NCBI GenBank assembly: GCA_905250125.1
Contig: CAJNOL010000728.1
Coordinates: 21,099-85,098 of the forward strand
Direction of reading: 5' to 3'
Source: Rotaria sordida
Taxonomy: Eukaryota; Rotifera; Eurotatoria; Philodinida; Philodinidae
Length of the DNA: 64,000 nucleotides
The position numbers were made by a program, and so were the translations under genes. The notes beneath the pieces are model-generated. The model saw only the letters and a program-made list of their open reading frames with translations, had not been told where the DNA came from and did no database searches. Each line of letters begins with the position of its first letter. Within the stretch, counting starts at the first letter, position 1. Below are positions 37,609-49,560 of the stretch, piece after piece.

Positions 37609-38795
37609 GTTAGATTTGACAAATGCTTTTCTTATTATTATGCATATATATATATATATGTTCACTATTGACTTGTACTCATTATTGTCATTGAACAAAA
37701 TGCATGAATGACCTCACTAAATAGTCAAATTAGTCTATGGATGAATATTTTGTCTTTTTTTTTCTTTCTTTTCTTTCGTTTATCTGTTCTGTGATACTAT
37801 TTTCATTTATACGATATCGAAAAAAAGATGCTCAAAAAAAAAAAAGAAAAATAATATTTCACATAGACAAAAAAAAACCATGATTGAATTTTCTTCAAAA
37901 ATATTGATTGTAAAAAAAAAAAAGGAAGACACAAGTCGAACGTTATCAGTAGTGAACAGGCATAGCTATTTAGCTGGAGAGGAAAATTATATTCTGGACT
38001 TAAAACAAGTCGGGATAGATTTAATGATTTTTCGTACTTTAGCCAAAAATCGAATTCCTCTTTGGCTACAGATCACATCTTCACTCTCATTACCATACAG
38101 TATATACGTGTAGCAATGTAACCGAAGGAGAGCCAAGAGGAGCTTCAGTCTACCATCGAACTTCAGAGTCCTATCACCCTCATTTGCAAGTAATAGAATT
38201 TTTAACCGAAACCAATGAAAATCATTCAGAACGTCATAGTTTGAATAATCAGTTATCGACGATATATATATGTAGTTTCACACTGAAAATACATCGAATA
38301 AATTGACTATCTGCAGATGAAGACGACAGATAAACAAATTGTATATACTAGCATCTATGTTATATTCGACACTAAGGGCCAAAACACACAATGAAGAGTA
38401 AACATAGAGAAAATCAGCCACATTATATACAATAAGATAGATTGAATATGGATGCTTTTCGTAGAGCTTTTTAAGTAAATAGGCACATGTCACAGTTCTT
38501 CTGTAGTTATTCGATATTCTCACAGAGACTCGAGTAGAGAAGTACGGGATAAAGCTTTTTCGGTTTCGATCCTAATTTTTGATCGAGAAGTGAATGTGGA
38601 TAATGTTTGAGACGTTCAAACGATTCACATGTTTTTTTTAATGCTTTGATAATCTGCTCTTTAAAGTTTTATGTAGCACATCTGTTGATAAAACAACAGA
38701 TGGGTTAGGTTGAATAGCAGTGTTTTCTATCTTATTTTTCCATCATCTAATACTTTATCAAAAAACAAAATTTGACATTATATGATCGAAAGTTT

Positions 38796-39173
38796 TTATC
38801 CTGAAAAAAGATACACGTTTGTTCTTGCACTATGATCGTTTTCTAATGCTAATGACAATCTTTGTGGACTGCGAGAACCCATTGGAATGAGCCGAAATCT
38901 AGCTAAAGTCTTTGGATCCATTGAGAATCTAGTAATGGTAACAAATAAACTACTAGAAACAACTGGACACTTATGGATATCTAATCTATAGTTATGCATT
39001 TTGATTTGGTCGAATAAGGTCCTTTGGTGCTTGTTCACGATGGATTCGATAGAGTGAATGAGTGAAACATGGTAACCAGAAGATGAATTTGAGCCAAATA
39101 TTGGGCGTCCCAGGAAAAATGGGCCTCTCGATATTTTGAGAATATTTCTTTCAATATCTGTTGATTTTGACAT
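38796..39173 (-). CDS. Hypothetical protein, 125 aa
   Basis: Uninterrupted frame from an ATG, with amino-acid composition and codon choice closer to real protein than its surroundings (less Asn/Ile/Phe, more Arg/Ser/Pro). No signal peptide, transmembrane segment or known motif is visible. The ATG follows a TTA-rich stretch with no acceptor AG close by. It may be a single-exon gene, an exon of a larger gene or a chance frame. Confidence 0.3.
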   Translation of the reverse strand: MSKSTDIERNILKISRGPFFLGRPIFGSNSSSGYHVSLIHSIESIVNKHQRTLFDQIKMHNYRLDIHKCPVVSSSLFVTITRFSMDPKTLARFRLIPMGSRSPQRLSLALENDHSARTNVYLFSG

Positions 39174-39580
39174 TATTTTTTTAATGAAAAGATTCGTCTT
39201 TTAATTCTCTACAAAAAATAGTATCTTTTTTCTTATTATAATTATTGTTCATCATTTGACGACGTTTAGTTCAAAAAGTAGTCGGAGAAACCGTATTTTT
39301 TGTAAAGCAAGTTTTTCACATTATAGATTGTAGTTGTTTATCCCTTTGGTTGTCGACATAAGAGAAGGAAGAAACGATTTTGCAGCAAATTTATTTGTTG
39401 TTTCTAGAATAATTCTATAGCATGCCTTAATAAAATGATGATTTGGGATGTGCACGGTGCCTCACGTTTGTTTTTACACAAATGCGAGTGAAAAACATAC
39501 ATTATGAATGATTGCTTTAGTTCACGCGAAGATAAGGCTCGTGACGTATATATGTACGTCGGCGACAGCCAAAGGGTTAA

Positions 39581-39938
39581 TAGACATTTCTTTCGATATT
39601 ACTTTTTTTTCCACTTGCTAGAATGCACAAATTTACCTCAATTTGAATAGATCATTGTGTTTAAATCTAGAATATGTGTGGATCGAAAATCTTCATCTGA
39701 TATAGAGAAAATATTGTTTTTGCATCATAATCTGAGTTAGTGATGGATAGCAGGCTTTGCATTAACTCAATCTTTTCTGAAGTTCTTATTTCTATGAATA
39801 AACAATATTTTATCTATATTAGATGAAGAATTTTGATCGTCACATACTCTAGATTTTAAATATAATGATCTATTCAAAATGGGGTGAATTTGTGCATTCT
39901 ATCAAGTGGAAAAAAAGTAATATCAATAGAAACGTCTA
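39581..39938. mobile_element. 358-bp foldback element flanked by TTAA
   Basis: The two arms (39581-39722 and 39797-39938) are inverted copies about 142 bp long at roughly 85-90% identity around a loop of about 70 bp. They start TAGACATTTCTTTCGATATT and, on the other strand, TAGACGTTTCTATTGATATT. TTAA lies immediately outside both ends (39577-39580 and 39939-39942), as expected of TTAA-targeting DNA transposons such as the piggyBac or Kolobok types. It has no coding capacity. Confidence 0.85.
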
Positions 39939-40761
39939 TTAAACAACTGCAATCTATAAAACGCATGGCCATTTTTGTCTTAAATTTTGCTTCCGAATAA
40001 TCTAGAAATTGTTCTAGTTTGAAACGAATTATCAAGGACTCGTCATGCAATTTTTACCATATTTTGAATGAAATCTTTGTTGGAAACGGATTTGATCGAC
40101 CAATATGTAAACAAGCAAAGATTCGGATCATGTTCAAAGTACACCTCATATCTTATTTCTTTTTACCCATAAATTAGGAACAAGAACTTTGAAGAAATTG
40201 GTTTAGATTTGATCGATCTATCTTGTCAATAACATTTCTCATTCAAATTTGTTTTAGAAAAGAATAAGTACAAGAACAAGTACAGAAATACAAGGATATG
40301 TTTCAAATCAGAGTCAAGTCATTGGAGTGTTCAGTTGTACATATGAAGATACGGCTGCCTTGTGAACAGTCATTTTGGAAAAAGGAAGATTTAGAAGAAT
40401 TTTTAAAAAACTGTTTTGGAGGATAGCTTTTGAAAAAGGAGGAAAAGGAAGTTTATTACTTTTTGCTGTAGGAAAAGAGTTTTCGGTATTTGAGACACAT
40501 CAAAGTATTTAAATGTTATGAAAGAAGAAAATTATATAAACTTTCAACAGCATACAGTTCTCAGCAGAGGTCAAAATGAAAGATTTATACGTGTCGAGGA
40601 AGTAATCTTTTCAACTATATAGCTATATCAATAAGAACAAGATTTTCGAAATAAACAATATCTACCGACTGATGCACTTGTTATTCAATATATATATAAA
40701 CATAAAAATCATAAGTTCATCTAATGAATTTAAATTATTTATAATCAATCCATCAAGGATA

Positions 40762-40826
40762 GGTGTGGGGTGCCAGTGTGGATGTGACTATCTGGCTGAA
40801 GTGAACAGAACTACACCCACACCCAT
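40762..40826. repeat. Short GT-rich hairpin
   Basis: GGTGTGGGGTGCCAGTGTGG is followed by GATGTGACTATCTGG and then CTACACCCACACCC. It has the same G-rich to C-rich order as the other hairpins, and the inner word TGTGACTATCT resembles GTGGCTATCT at 54.23 kb. Confidence 0.55.
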
Positions 40827-41224
40827 ACGTACATCATTATTCGGTAAAGCTTTCTTCTCTTCATGCAGTCGTGGATTTGTGCGTAGTGGAATAAAAATAT
40901 CATTTCTATGATAACAATAAGGAGTTTGTATTAGACTTAGAAATCTAGGATTCAAAAATAAACAGGACGAAGTCGATAAATATCCAGTTTTAAGCTGACT
41001 TTAGTATCATGAAATGTATCATCTTCATCTATTTCTTTCTTTCTATTGACCTTGTAACCGTTCTATACTGGTGTGACCACTACGCTTGATTAATGTTCAT
41101 TGTCTATCTATCCTATATAAGTGTATGTTCTGCGTGTGAACGGTACGGTTTGTTGTGGGAAGAGGCCAAATAAATCGAGTATCATTATCTCACAGGCACT
41201 TCTCTTCTCAAGTTCGTCACATTT

Positions 41225-41530
41225 AGCATCTGACCTTGCACGATCTTATAAGATCCATATTGTCTGATTTTTTTATGCTTCATAGATCATAGAAATGATC
41301 TGATCTTATATGATCAAGTTGGTATCGTAATATCTATTATTGTACATTTCGTATCCTGTTATTCCGGTACTATTTTCGCTTGAGTTGTACAATAGGAATC
41401 GTATATCAAGACTTGATATAAGTTTTGCAGATATCACGATTTTTCGTACGATTTCCATCTGATATTACAAGATCATACAATATCAGAGGTGCGATCTTGT
41501 AAGATCTTACTATATGATTGTTTGCCCTGG
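41225..41530. repeat. GATC-palindrome-rich dispersed repeat, copy 1
   Basis: Contains repeated words such as GATCTTATAAGATCC, GATCTTATATGATCAA, GATATTACAAGATCATAC and GCGATCTTGTAAGATC. The same vocabulary fills 45965-46225. It is probably a non-autonomous element family; clear ends are not visible. Confidence 0.45.
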
Positions 41531-41588
41531 ATAGAATCAAATAATCGAGACCTATCAACAAGAGAAAAATGAAGAATAAAAAACTTAT

Positions 41589-41694
41589 GAAATTATGATC
41601 AGTTATTCACATAAAAATAACCTATGAAGAAGTTGTCAAAACTGATTATTATATTTGAATTGATTTTAATCAAATGCATAATAATCTAACTAAA
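41589..41694 (+). pseudogene. Relic of a TIR domain
   Basis: GAAATTATGATCAGTTATTC and then ACATAAA match the start of the TIR domain at about 44305, and GATTTTAATCAAATGCATAA matches its GATTTTGATCAAATGCATGG box about 75 bp later. Frameshifts and stops lie between. It is a fragment of a second TIR gene about 1.1 kb upstream of the larger TIR pseudogene, probably from a tandem duplication. Confidence 0.7.
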
Positions 41695-42702
41695 TATGGA
41701 TTCCCTCAAACTATAGAAATATAACTCATAGAATTGAATGCGAACTTCAGTTATATTCAAAATAAGTAAGAGAACTATTTCAATTTAGATAAGAAAATAA
41801 CTTCCCATTGTCTTACTTTAGAAAGACTTTCGTCACCATTGAAACTTTTTGAAAATATTCTAGATTGAGGAATCAAACTCATGTACTGGATTAATTAGTT
41901 GAACATTATTTTGTATAGATGTATTATCGAGTTTTTATTTTTTTTATGGTTAGAATCTAATCTATCTGAACGATTTCATAAACAAAATAGTAAAATACGA
42001 GAAAGTTTGTCTTTATCTAAAGAGAGATTCACTTTGATATACGAATGAAAATTTATCATTAGTGAAACTGTCTTAGTTTGAATTTTTGATGGATTAAGAA
42101 AAAGAAAAAACTTACCGAGTTAGCGATTCCTTCGCAACTGATAAGCACGAATAGTAACAGAAACAAAATAGAATTTTTAAATTATCATGTCGAACTATGT
42201 TGTTTTTATATTGATTTTTGTACAAAAATTTCACTTCATTAACTTATGGATATATCCTTCTTTGGAATTGGAAAAAAACCTATGAAATAACAGAAATATT
42301 CTTTCTAATTGTCCTAATCTTCAAAATAAATGGTATATAGTCTAAGAAAAATCCGGTGTTTTTTTTGACAAAAAAACTATTAAATTTATTTATAAAAGTC
42401 ATTGTTGTTTATAATTGGTATCAATATGAAATTGTTTCTATGATTTAATAGATAAATCTTATGAAATGCTTGCTACAACATCAAAGCAACTAAATTGTTT
42501 GTTATTAATAAGTCTGACGTAGCTATAAGCGGTGTGTGTCGTCATTTTTACTTATTCGCCACGTGATCATTAACCTTTAATCAATAACAACAAACAGAAT
42601 AATAAAACAAGCAAAATGAATATATATATATATATCGATAAAAAAAAAACGACATGCATGCAAACATTCGCATTAGGAAAAAACATATTGTAAACATTAG
42701 CG

Positions 42703-45120
42703 ATGGAAAATAATTTTGAACAACTTATTACTACACTTCAAACATCTTCATCATACAATGATAAGCTTTGTGAAATAAGATATATTTTAGAAAAACAAAA
42801 TTCTGAATTATTATCATCATTTATTTCACAATTCTATCAATCAATACTCATTCTTGAACATTGGACATGGCAATTATTTAGTCAAAATTTTCATCAATGG
42901 ATTGAAAAACCAAATTATTTAGAATTATTTAGTACACTTGCATTATTTAATAAGAATTTAATTTTTAATTATGAAGATATTGAAGCTAATACGAAATGTT
43001 CATTACTTTTTCCTGAGACAATTGATTGTATTAATGCTATATTCGAAAAATTTGAAAAAACAAATGATGAAAATGATCCATTTATTAGCATAGTTAGTCT
43101 ATGGTATGATAATCTCTACAATTTCTTACATGTTTATCCTGAATTTGAAATGTCCACTATCATCATTCATATCAATCATTATATGGCACGTAACTATATT
43201 ATGACTGATCAATATAAATTCTATTTAAATCAACTTCGTCAATCACCATTATCACAATCTATATTTACTACCAAACAGTTATTCTATATTAAAACATGTT
43301 CATTTTTTGTAAGTCAATATTTATTTGCAAAAGCTCCAGATTTTCCTTATACTCCTGAAGAATTAATGCATCATTTTGGTGTTGATTACATACAAATAAT
43401 TCTTCTTCATACTTATACTATAGAATCATGGAGTACACAATTATTGAGTTGTATTACACGTCTTACAGCTCTTTTTTCTGCTTGTTGTTGGTGGGGAGGA
43501 GAAAAGGGATCACAAATAAAAATTGTTTTTCCAACTGAATTAGCAACTTGTGAATATATCGATGCACTTATTCGTATTATTGATTATAAGCTATTTTATC
43601 AATCGATTACGATACAACGATCAAATGATCCAACAATTCTTTTAGACATAATTTTATTTCGTATACTAAATATAGCACAAAATGGAGATTTTCTTTGGTA
43701 TCTACGTTCAAAGATTTCGTTATCAGATACACTTTTTACTATTGCTAAAATATCACCTTGTGATAGAATGCGTTTATGTATATATGTAATATTTGGTGAA
43801 ATTCTATATGATGAAAGTTTGAAAGATTTAAAAATTTTTAATAGTGCAAGTAGTTTATTCTTTAATATACTTGAAGAAGCATGGCAACATCCATCAAAAA
43901 AGTTTCATCAAGTACCAATATTACTTATATTAAAATGTAAGTCATAAGTAATTGATGGTTAAATTTCATTAGTGAATCTTTGTTTTTTTTTTTTTGAGGT
44001 TTGTTAAATTTATCAAAAACCGATGCTTTTCAACAGCAGATAGCTGACACAAATAAATTATCATTTTTAATTGAAATATGTAATCAATATCCACTAGTAT
44101 ATGATATTCTATGGGCACTTTCATTCAATCATGATATTCAAGAACAACTTCGTTTAAATATATCATTTATAACAAAATTAATTTATCTACCAAAAGAATC
44201 TGATAATAAAATACGAAAAATTGCATATCGAATATTATGGAATTTAGAAATAAATCATGAAGATCGTACAATATTAATAATTGATAATAAAAAAAAATTT
44301 GAAATTATGATTAGTTATTCACATAAAGATAAAATTTTTTGTACACAATTATATAATGAACTTATTAATATAGATTATCATCTATAGATTGATTTTGATC
44401 AAATGCATGGTAATATTATGGATGCTATGGCACAAGCTATTGAACAATCAAATACAATTCTAATTTGTATGAGTGAATAATATCGAAGAAGTAATTATTG
44501 TTGAACAGACGCAAATTATGCATTTCAACGTCAAATTAGAATCATTCCAATTCTTTTACAAGAACATAATAAAACCTGAAGATTGGTTATTATTTCTAGC
44601 TGGTCAATTAAATTATATAGATTTTACTAAATATGAATTTTCACAAGCTATGAAAATATTAATTAAAGAATTGAAAGTTCCAATCATCAATGAGATATGT
44701 CCTCTGGATGTTGATTTGAAGAAAGAAGTTAATACTATGATTCCGATAACATCTATATTACATGAACCATCATCAGTCTTAATACTTCCGGAAAATATTT
44801 TCGATTGGAATCAAATACATGTGCAAGATTGGTTGATTAGTCATAGTTTACTGCAAATGTCTCGTTTATTTACTAATTTTAATGGTCAAAGTTTGATGTA
44901 TATGAGTGAAATTATAGAAAATGTTGAACCTCAACAAGTTGTACCTTTATTGCAAGATGATTCTATTCGATGAACAAGTCAAAATTTATCATTAGTTGAA
45001 TTAACTCATTTTCGATCTTTATTGGATCAACAAAAACAATCTTTGACATCTAACATTGTTGCCAAATCTACAAAAGTGAAAATTGAGGACAGGCAAAGAA
45101 AACCTTTTTTTTTATTGTCA
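42703..45120 (+). pseudogene. ARM-like/TIR/SAM-like innate-immunity-type protein, disrupted
   Basis: Exon 1 (42703-43936) and exon 2 (from 43999) encode about 500 residues of alpha-helical, armadillo-like sequence and then a TIR domain starting FEIMISYSHKDKIFCTQLYN. The TIR frame is broken by TAG at 44385-44387 (before IDFDQMHGNIMDAMAQAIEQ), TAA at 44478-44480 and TGA at 44502-44504, plus one extra A near 44571. After that the DWLLFLAGQLNYIDFTKYEF box continues in the next frame. A C-terminal helical region (WNQIHVQDWLISHSLLQMSR) resembles a SAM domain, and a further TGA lies at 44971-44973. TIR domains act as adaptors or NAD-cleaving enzymes, and this set of parts recalls SARM1 in another order. 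Exon 1 (414 codons) is still intact, so decay is recent or concentrated in the 3' half. An AG acceptor lies 2 nt before the ATG. Confidence 0.85.
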
Positions 45121-45359
45121 AATAATTTAATAGTTTTATACATTTATCAGTTTCGTTCCATATTTATTGGAGTTTTATTTCATAAATGCAATACACAAAC
45201 CTCTCATTTTTGATAATATTTGTAAAAACATTATATAACATTTATTGGAAATCTTTTGGATTTTCTTATGCATCATTATCAAAATGTGTTGTGTGGGTCT
45301 GCAATGCATCCTCCTAGCTGCTTTTCTTCTAAGCGAATGAAACAATGTTTTTCAAAGAA

Positions 45360-45620
45360 AAAAAATGTGTACACCCCAATTCGGTCCTAGTTGCTACAAA
45401 AAAAATCAGCCATAAAAAATGAATTCTAGCTGTTTGCAAGAGAAAAAACTTCAAGTCATTTTTTGCACTTGTGCCTCTTATATCTCATAAAAAAGAAAGC
45501 ATCTGTGAATTCTAAGTCGACTAGTCGATATTTATCTACCCTGAAAGTTTCATCATTTTTGGTTGAGCGATTCTTGAGATAGGGCAGATGGTCTTAAGCC
45601 TTGTTTTCAGTCCAGAAGTA
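45360..45620 (-). repeat. Diverged copy of TTAA element A, reverse orientation
   Basis: The words ATCTACCCTGAAAGTTTCAT and GCGATTCTTGAG at 45535-45577 are the reverse complement of CTGAAACTTTCAGGGTAGAT and CTCGAGAACGGC near the left end of the element at 54892. The neighbouring sequence at 45840-45935 also matches 56402-56470 downstream of element B. Confidence 0.5.
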
Positions 45621-45964
45621 AGAAGATTATGCTAGATGAAAATCCATATTATTTCACAAAGATGCAGGTCCTGGGCATTGTACACCTGTTAGAAACAAAC
45701 TGATATGAAATAAAACTTCAATCAATATGGAATGAAACTATAGAAACTTTAGGTAAATTGCTTGAATGATTAAATAGATATTCACGTTTCTTTTTCGGCT
45801 AGATTTTTGTAACACCTTGTATATTAACACTCATTAATCAATTAGCTTCGTAAATAAATTTAAAAACCAGTAAATACAATTTATTAATAGTCGATTATAA
45901 TGAAGAGTCCGTAGAAAAATTGAAATGGTTATAATGTGAATGAATCCCCCAGGTCAAATAATTT

Positions 45965-46225
45965 TACTATAAAATCTTGTGTGGGCGTACAAGATCGTAT
46001 GAAAGTCGTATTAGATCTTTTACAATCTCCTATGCCAATCTTAAAACGAGCATTTTTGATAAAACTATACAGTACGATTCCTATATGATCTTATTGTAAT
46101 TATTACTTACTCTTGATCATGTTGTTGAGTTCAATCTAAATGAAAAAAAAAAACATTATTTATATAACATCCAACTATGATCGTATGAGATCACATACGA
46201 TCTTGGAAGATTCTGATCATCAAAG
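45965..46225. repeat. GATC-palindrome-rich dispersed repeat, copy 2
   Basis: Contains ACAAGATCGTATGAAAGTCG, TATTAGATCTTTTACAATC, ATATGATCTTATTG and GATCGTATGAGATCACATAC. These are the same vocabulary as 41225-41530, so both are probably diverged members of one family. They flank the TIR pseudogene on either side. Confidence 0.4.
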
Positions 46226-46454
46226 ACACTATACTGTTTTCGTTACGATAAGGTTACGATGAATGTTTTCAAAATAATCATCGCCATTGCGACGCAATAT
46301 CGAGTGTGAGCGTGAATATGTGAGTTAATGTTGCTGTTGTTCTAGTCTTTTCTTGTTTTAAATACCCATGACTAGCATCCCATTTTTATATAAGTCTCAT
46401 GATTGTTTATTATAACATCATTTTTCTCTCGTTCTGGACGTAAATGATATAAAC

Positions 46455-46492
46455 ATATGTTGCTCATATTACAGAGGTTTTATTGTATCTTG
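46455..46492 (-). mobile_element. Second pogo/Tigger-like repeat end
   Basis: Read on the minus strand, TACAATAAAACCTCTGTAAT and then ATGAGCAACA. This is the same CAnnAAAACCTCTnTAAT pattern after a TA as at 28177. No partner end or transposase was found. Confidence 0.4.
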
Positions 46493-46499
46493 GAGTTAT

Positions 46500-49400
46500 A
46501 TATATTTCCAATAGGAAATCGTCCATTTTGTACCACATTCTTAGTTATTATGAATATTTAAATGGCATGTATATTCTTCTTAGACTATCAATAACATGAT
46601 TAAATGTTTATTCTTGCTATTGTATTAAAGAATAATTAAGACATTTATATCATCATGCAAAAGATAATATTATGTTTGTATTTTAAATTTATGGTCAATA
46701 TTTTATCGTAGAAAAAATACATATATATGTTTGATAATGAATTCTTTTGTTTTCTAGCTCTTTATAAACAAGGATTCAATTTTTTTGAGAAAAGATTTTG
46801 AAAAAGTAACCGTCAAAGTTGGAATAAATCGACTGAAAAATTTTCTTGCTTATTATTCATTTTCATCTATGTAATCTTCATATTCTTAACGATCAATAAT
46901 CTTTAGATTAAGCTCAATTGTTGATAGATCAACTTTCTCGATCTATAGTTGAAAAGTTAAACTTATTCAAAAAAATATTTTAATGACTAAACGATATAAA
47001 ATAAAATCTTTTCAATCATCAAATAAATCAAAGTTCATAACAAGAATGAAAAAAGTCGAGCACAGACAACTAAGAATGGTGAACAATTTTTTGATTTACT
47101 AACAGGTTTTAACTCTCTACATATTCTTAACAATTTAGAAGAGAGAAAAACTTTATTGAAGATATCGTACTTTTATTTCAAGTCTATTGAAAATCATTTT
47201 CTTTTTCTGCAAAGATTTATTCAATAGAAAAAAGATTGAACAAAAAAAATGAAGAAATCAATCATGTTTTGGTACCATTCTTTAAACTACAAGACAAAAA
47301 CGAAACATAATTCTTCTCTTCTTTATTTAACATGTGTTAGTCTTACATGTTTCAGGTTTCTTTTACATTTCTCTTATTCTCTTGCTTGATTTTATTCATA
47401 GTCAACTACTTTAGTTAGACAAATAATGAAAATGTTACCGATTTTACAGGTAGAAAAACAAATTTTAGTTGTTTAAAATTTTTGTTATGAGACAAGAACT
47501 AAATTGATGAAATTTAATACTTTCAAATTTTTTTTCTTAGAAGACAAACTGTTTTTTTTTTAGTATGTTAAAAGATGTGCTCTTGATGCATGAATACATC
47601 AACTTTTTCATTACTGGCCTGACTGAATGCTTGAAAAAAAAATGTCTAAATTTTCATAAAGATCATGATTGGAAAGTAATACATGTTTTTTTTCGTGTTC
47701 TTTTACTTAAGTAAAAGAAAAAGAATTGTTTTTTTTCTAACTTACAAAAGAAGTATCCGAGGAATTCACCTCTATTTTTACTCATTCGATAGATTACATT
47801 GAGGTAAGGAAAAGGGCTCGAGCCCATGGTCTACTGGAGAAGATTTATTGCTGTTTTACTGGAATTTTTATTTACTTTCACTCATTTACGAAAAAAGTAA
47901 AATGAAGAATTTTGCGCTGGAATCGTTTCCTATACATAAATCTAATAGTCATTAGATAATCTTGAAAGTTTCAACGAAAACACACACATGTCTTTTTCGA
48001 GATGTTCAATTTCGAGATAGACTCAATTGCTTGTGTTCTTTTGAAAATTTAATATCTTGAGAAAGATATATGCATTTTTATTGAAACTTTTAGGATTATT
48101 AAATGTCAATCTAATCGATACGCCCATATTTTATGAAAATATCGAAAATTTTCGTTCCTGTATTGAAATAAGTATCGCACTTCATACTTAATTAACCTTC
48201 GTTTTTTAATTTAATCCTCTACTTTTTGGTATACTCATCAGATGGTTGGCATTATTTCCTGAAGATATACAACAAGTCGAAGATAAACCATTGTTCGATA
48301 AACATGTAACTAAGATAAAATTTTTTATATATTTCAAGTCTCAACTGGTCTATGTCGTATCGTCATTGAGAGAACGATTTATAAACATTTGCAGCTTAAC
48401 ACATAAGGATTCATCAGATACTTAGTCAGGCGAATTGATTTTCGACAAGTTGAATAGGTTTGAATGCATATGGAAAATTTGAAGTCAGTGTGAGGTGTGG
48501 CTCTTAGTGAAGAGAAAAACCACACCCAACACCCACACCCAGAATGACTTATGTCAAGTTTCTATTTGCTAGTGAAAAGATATACACTCATAGCGATACT
48601 TTAATATTCTACAACTTCGAAGATATTCAACTTATTTCATCATTATTGAATTCTGGAGACTTTGCAGCATGTTATTGAAGATTATTCGACGTATACAAAT
48701 AAAATCTGATGATTGAAAGAAATTCCGAATCACTAAAACGATTATAACCAAGAGCGAGACTTAGTTGAATATAGAAAAGCATAATATTCTGTCTCAGCAA
48801 GTGAATAGTAGAAATGCAATGATGAACACGTAATAAAACTATGATAGTCTTGAATTGATTTCGATTATTTTGATCGAGGACGTTATTTCAAGAAAATAGC
48901 TGAATTTTATAAAAATAGATTAAAGGTTTTCGGAGTCCAGAAATCCAAATCAATCGAAGTTTGTCAAAATTTTTGAGTTCAGTTTTCTACTTCGAGAACA
49001 ATTTAGTTCTCACGGTTTAGTCATATTTTATTGAAATAGACCTCCCCAACCGAAAAAGTTGAAATGAATTTACAATTACCATCTTCATTGTTATTCTATA
49101 GATGCAAGCCTAGATAAACTAGTGCATTGCTATTAGGAGTGAACAGTGAACCGATCTACAACGACATTCCTAATTAATACAACAAGTTGAATTATTTTCC
49201 AATAATTAAAGCCACTAGTTCTAAGTTTTAATCTATTTATAGTTAAAGTGTCAAACCTTCATTTTGGTTTTTTTTTGAAAATGATTGTTTTTCAATAGAA
49301 ATTCTAGTAAAATGATCATAAATTTTTGCCAGTAAGCCATGAGCGTGAACTCTTTGAAGTTCTTTCCTATCTCAATATAGTCTATTGAATGAATCAAAAT

Positions 49401-49560
49401 CAAGCTGAACACCTCGAGTATTTCTTTCATTAAATTTTTGTCTTATGACTCATATGAATGATTTGATATTTGTTTGAATAGTTTTGTATGGCATTAATTA
49501 AGCTTTACATCGATAATAAATTAATATTTATATGTTAATACTTTAGATCAATTCAAAATA
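46500..49560. other. Intergenic, no gene recognised
   Basis: AT-rich sequence between the two immune-type pseudogenes. A GT-rich hairpin lies at 48491-48540 and a perfect palindrome CTTTTACTTAAGTAAAAG at about 47700-47717. Nothing else is recognised. Confidence 0.45.
48491..48540. repeat. Short GT-rich hairpin
   Basis: GAGGTGTGGCTCTTAGTGAA is followed by AAAACCACACCCAACACCC. It runs from G-rich to C-rich as in the other copies. Confidence 0.5.
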
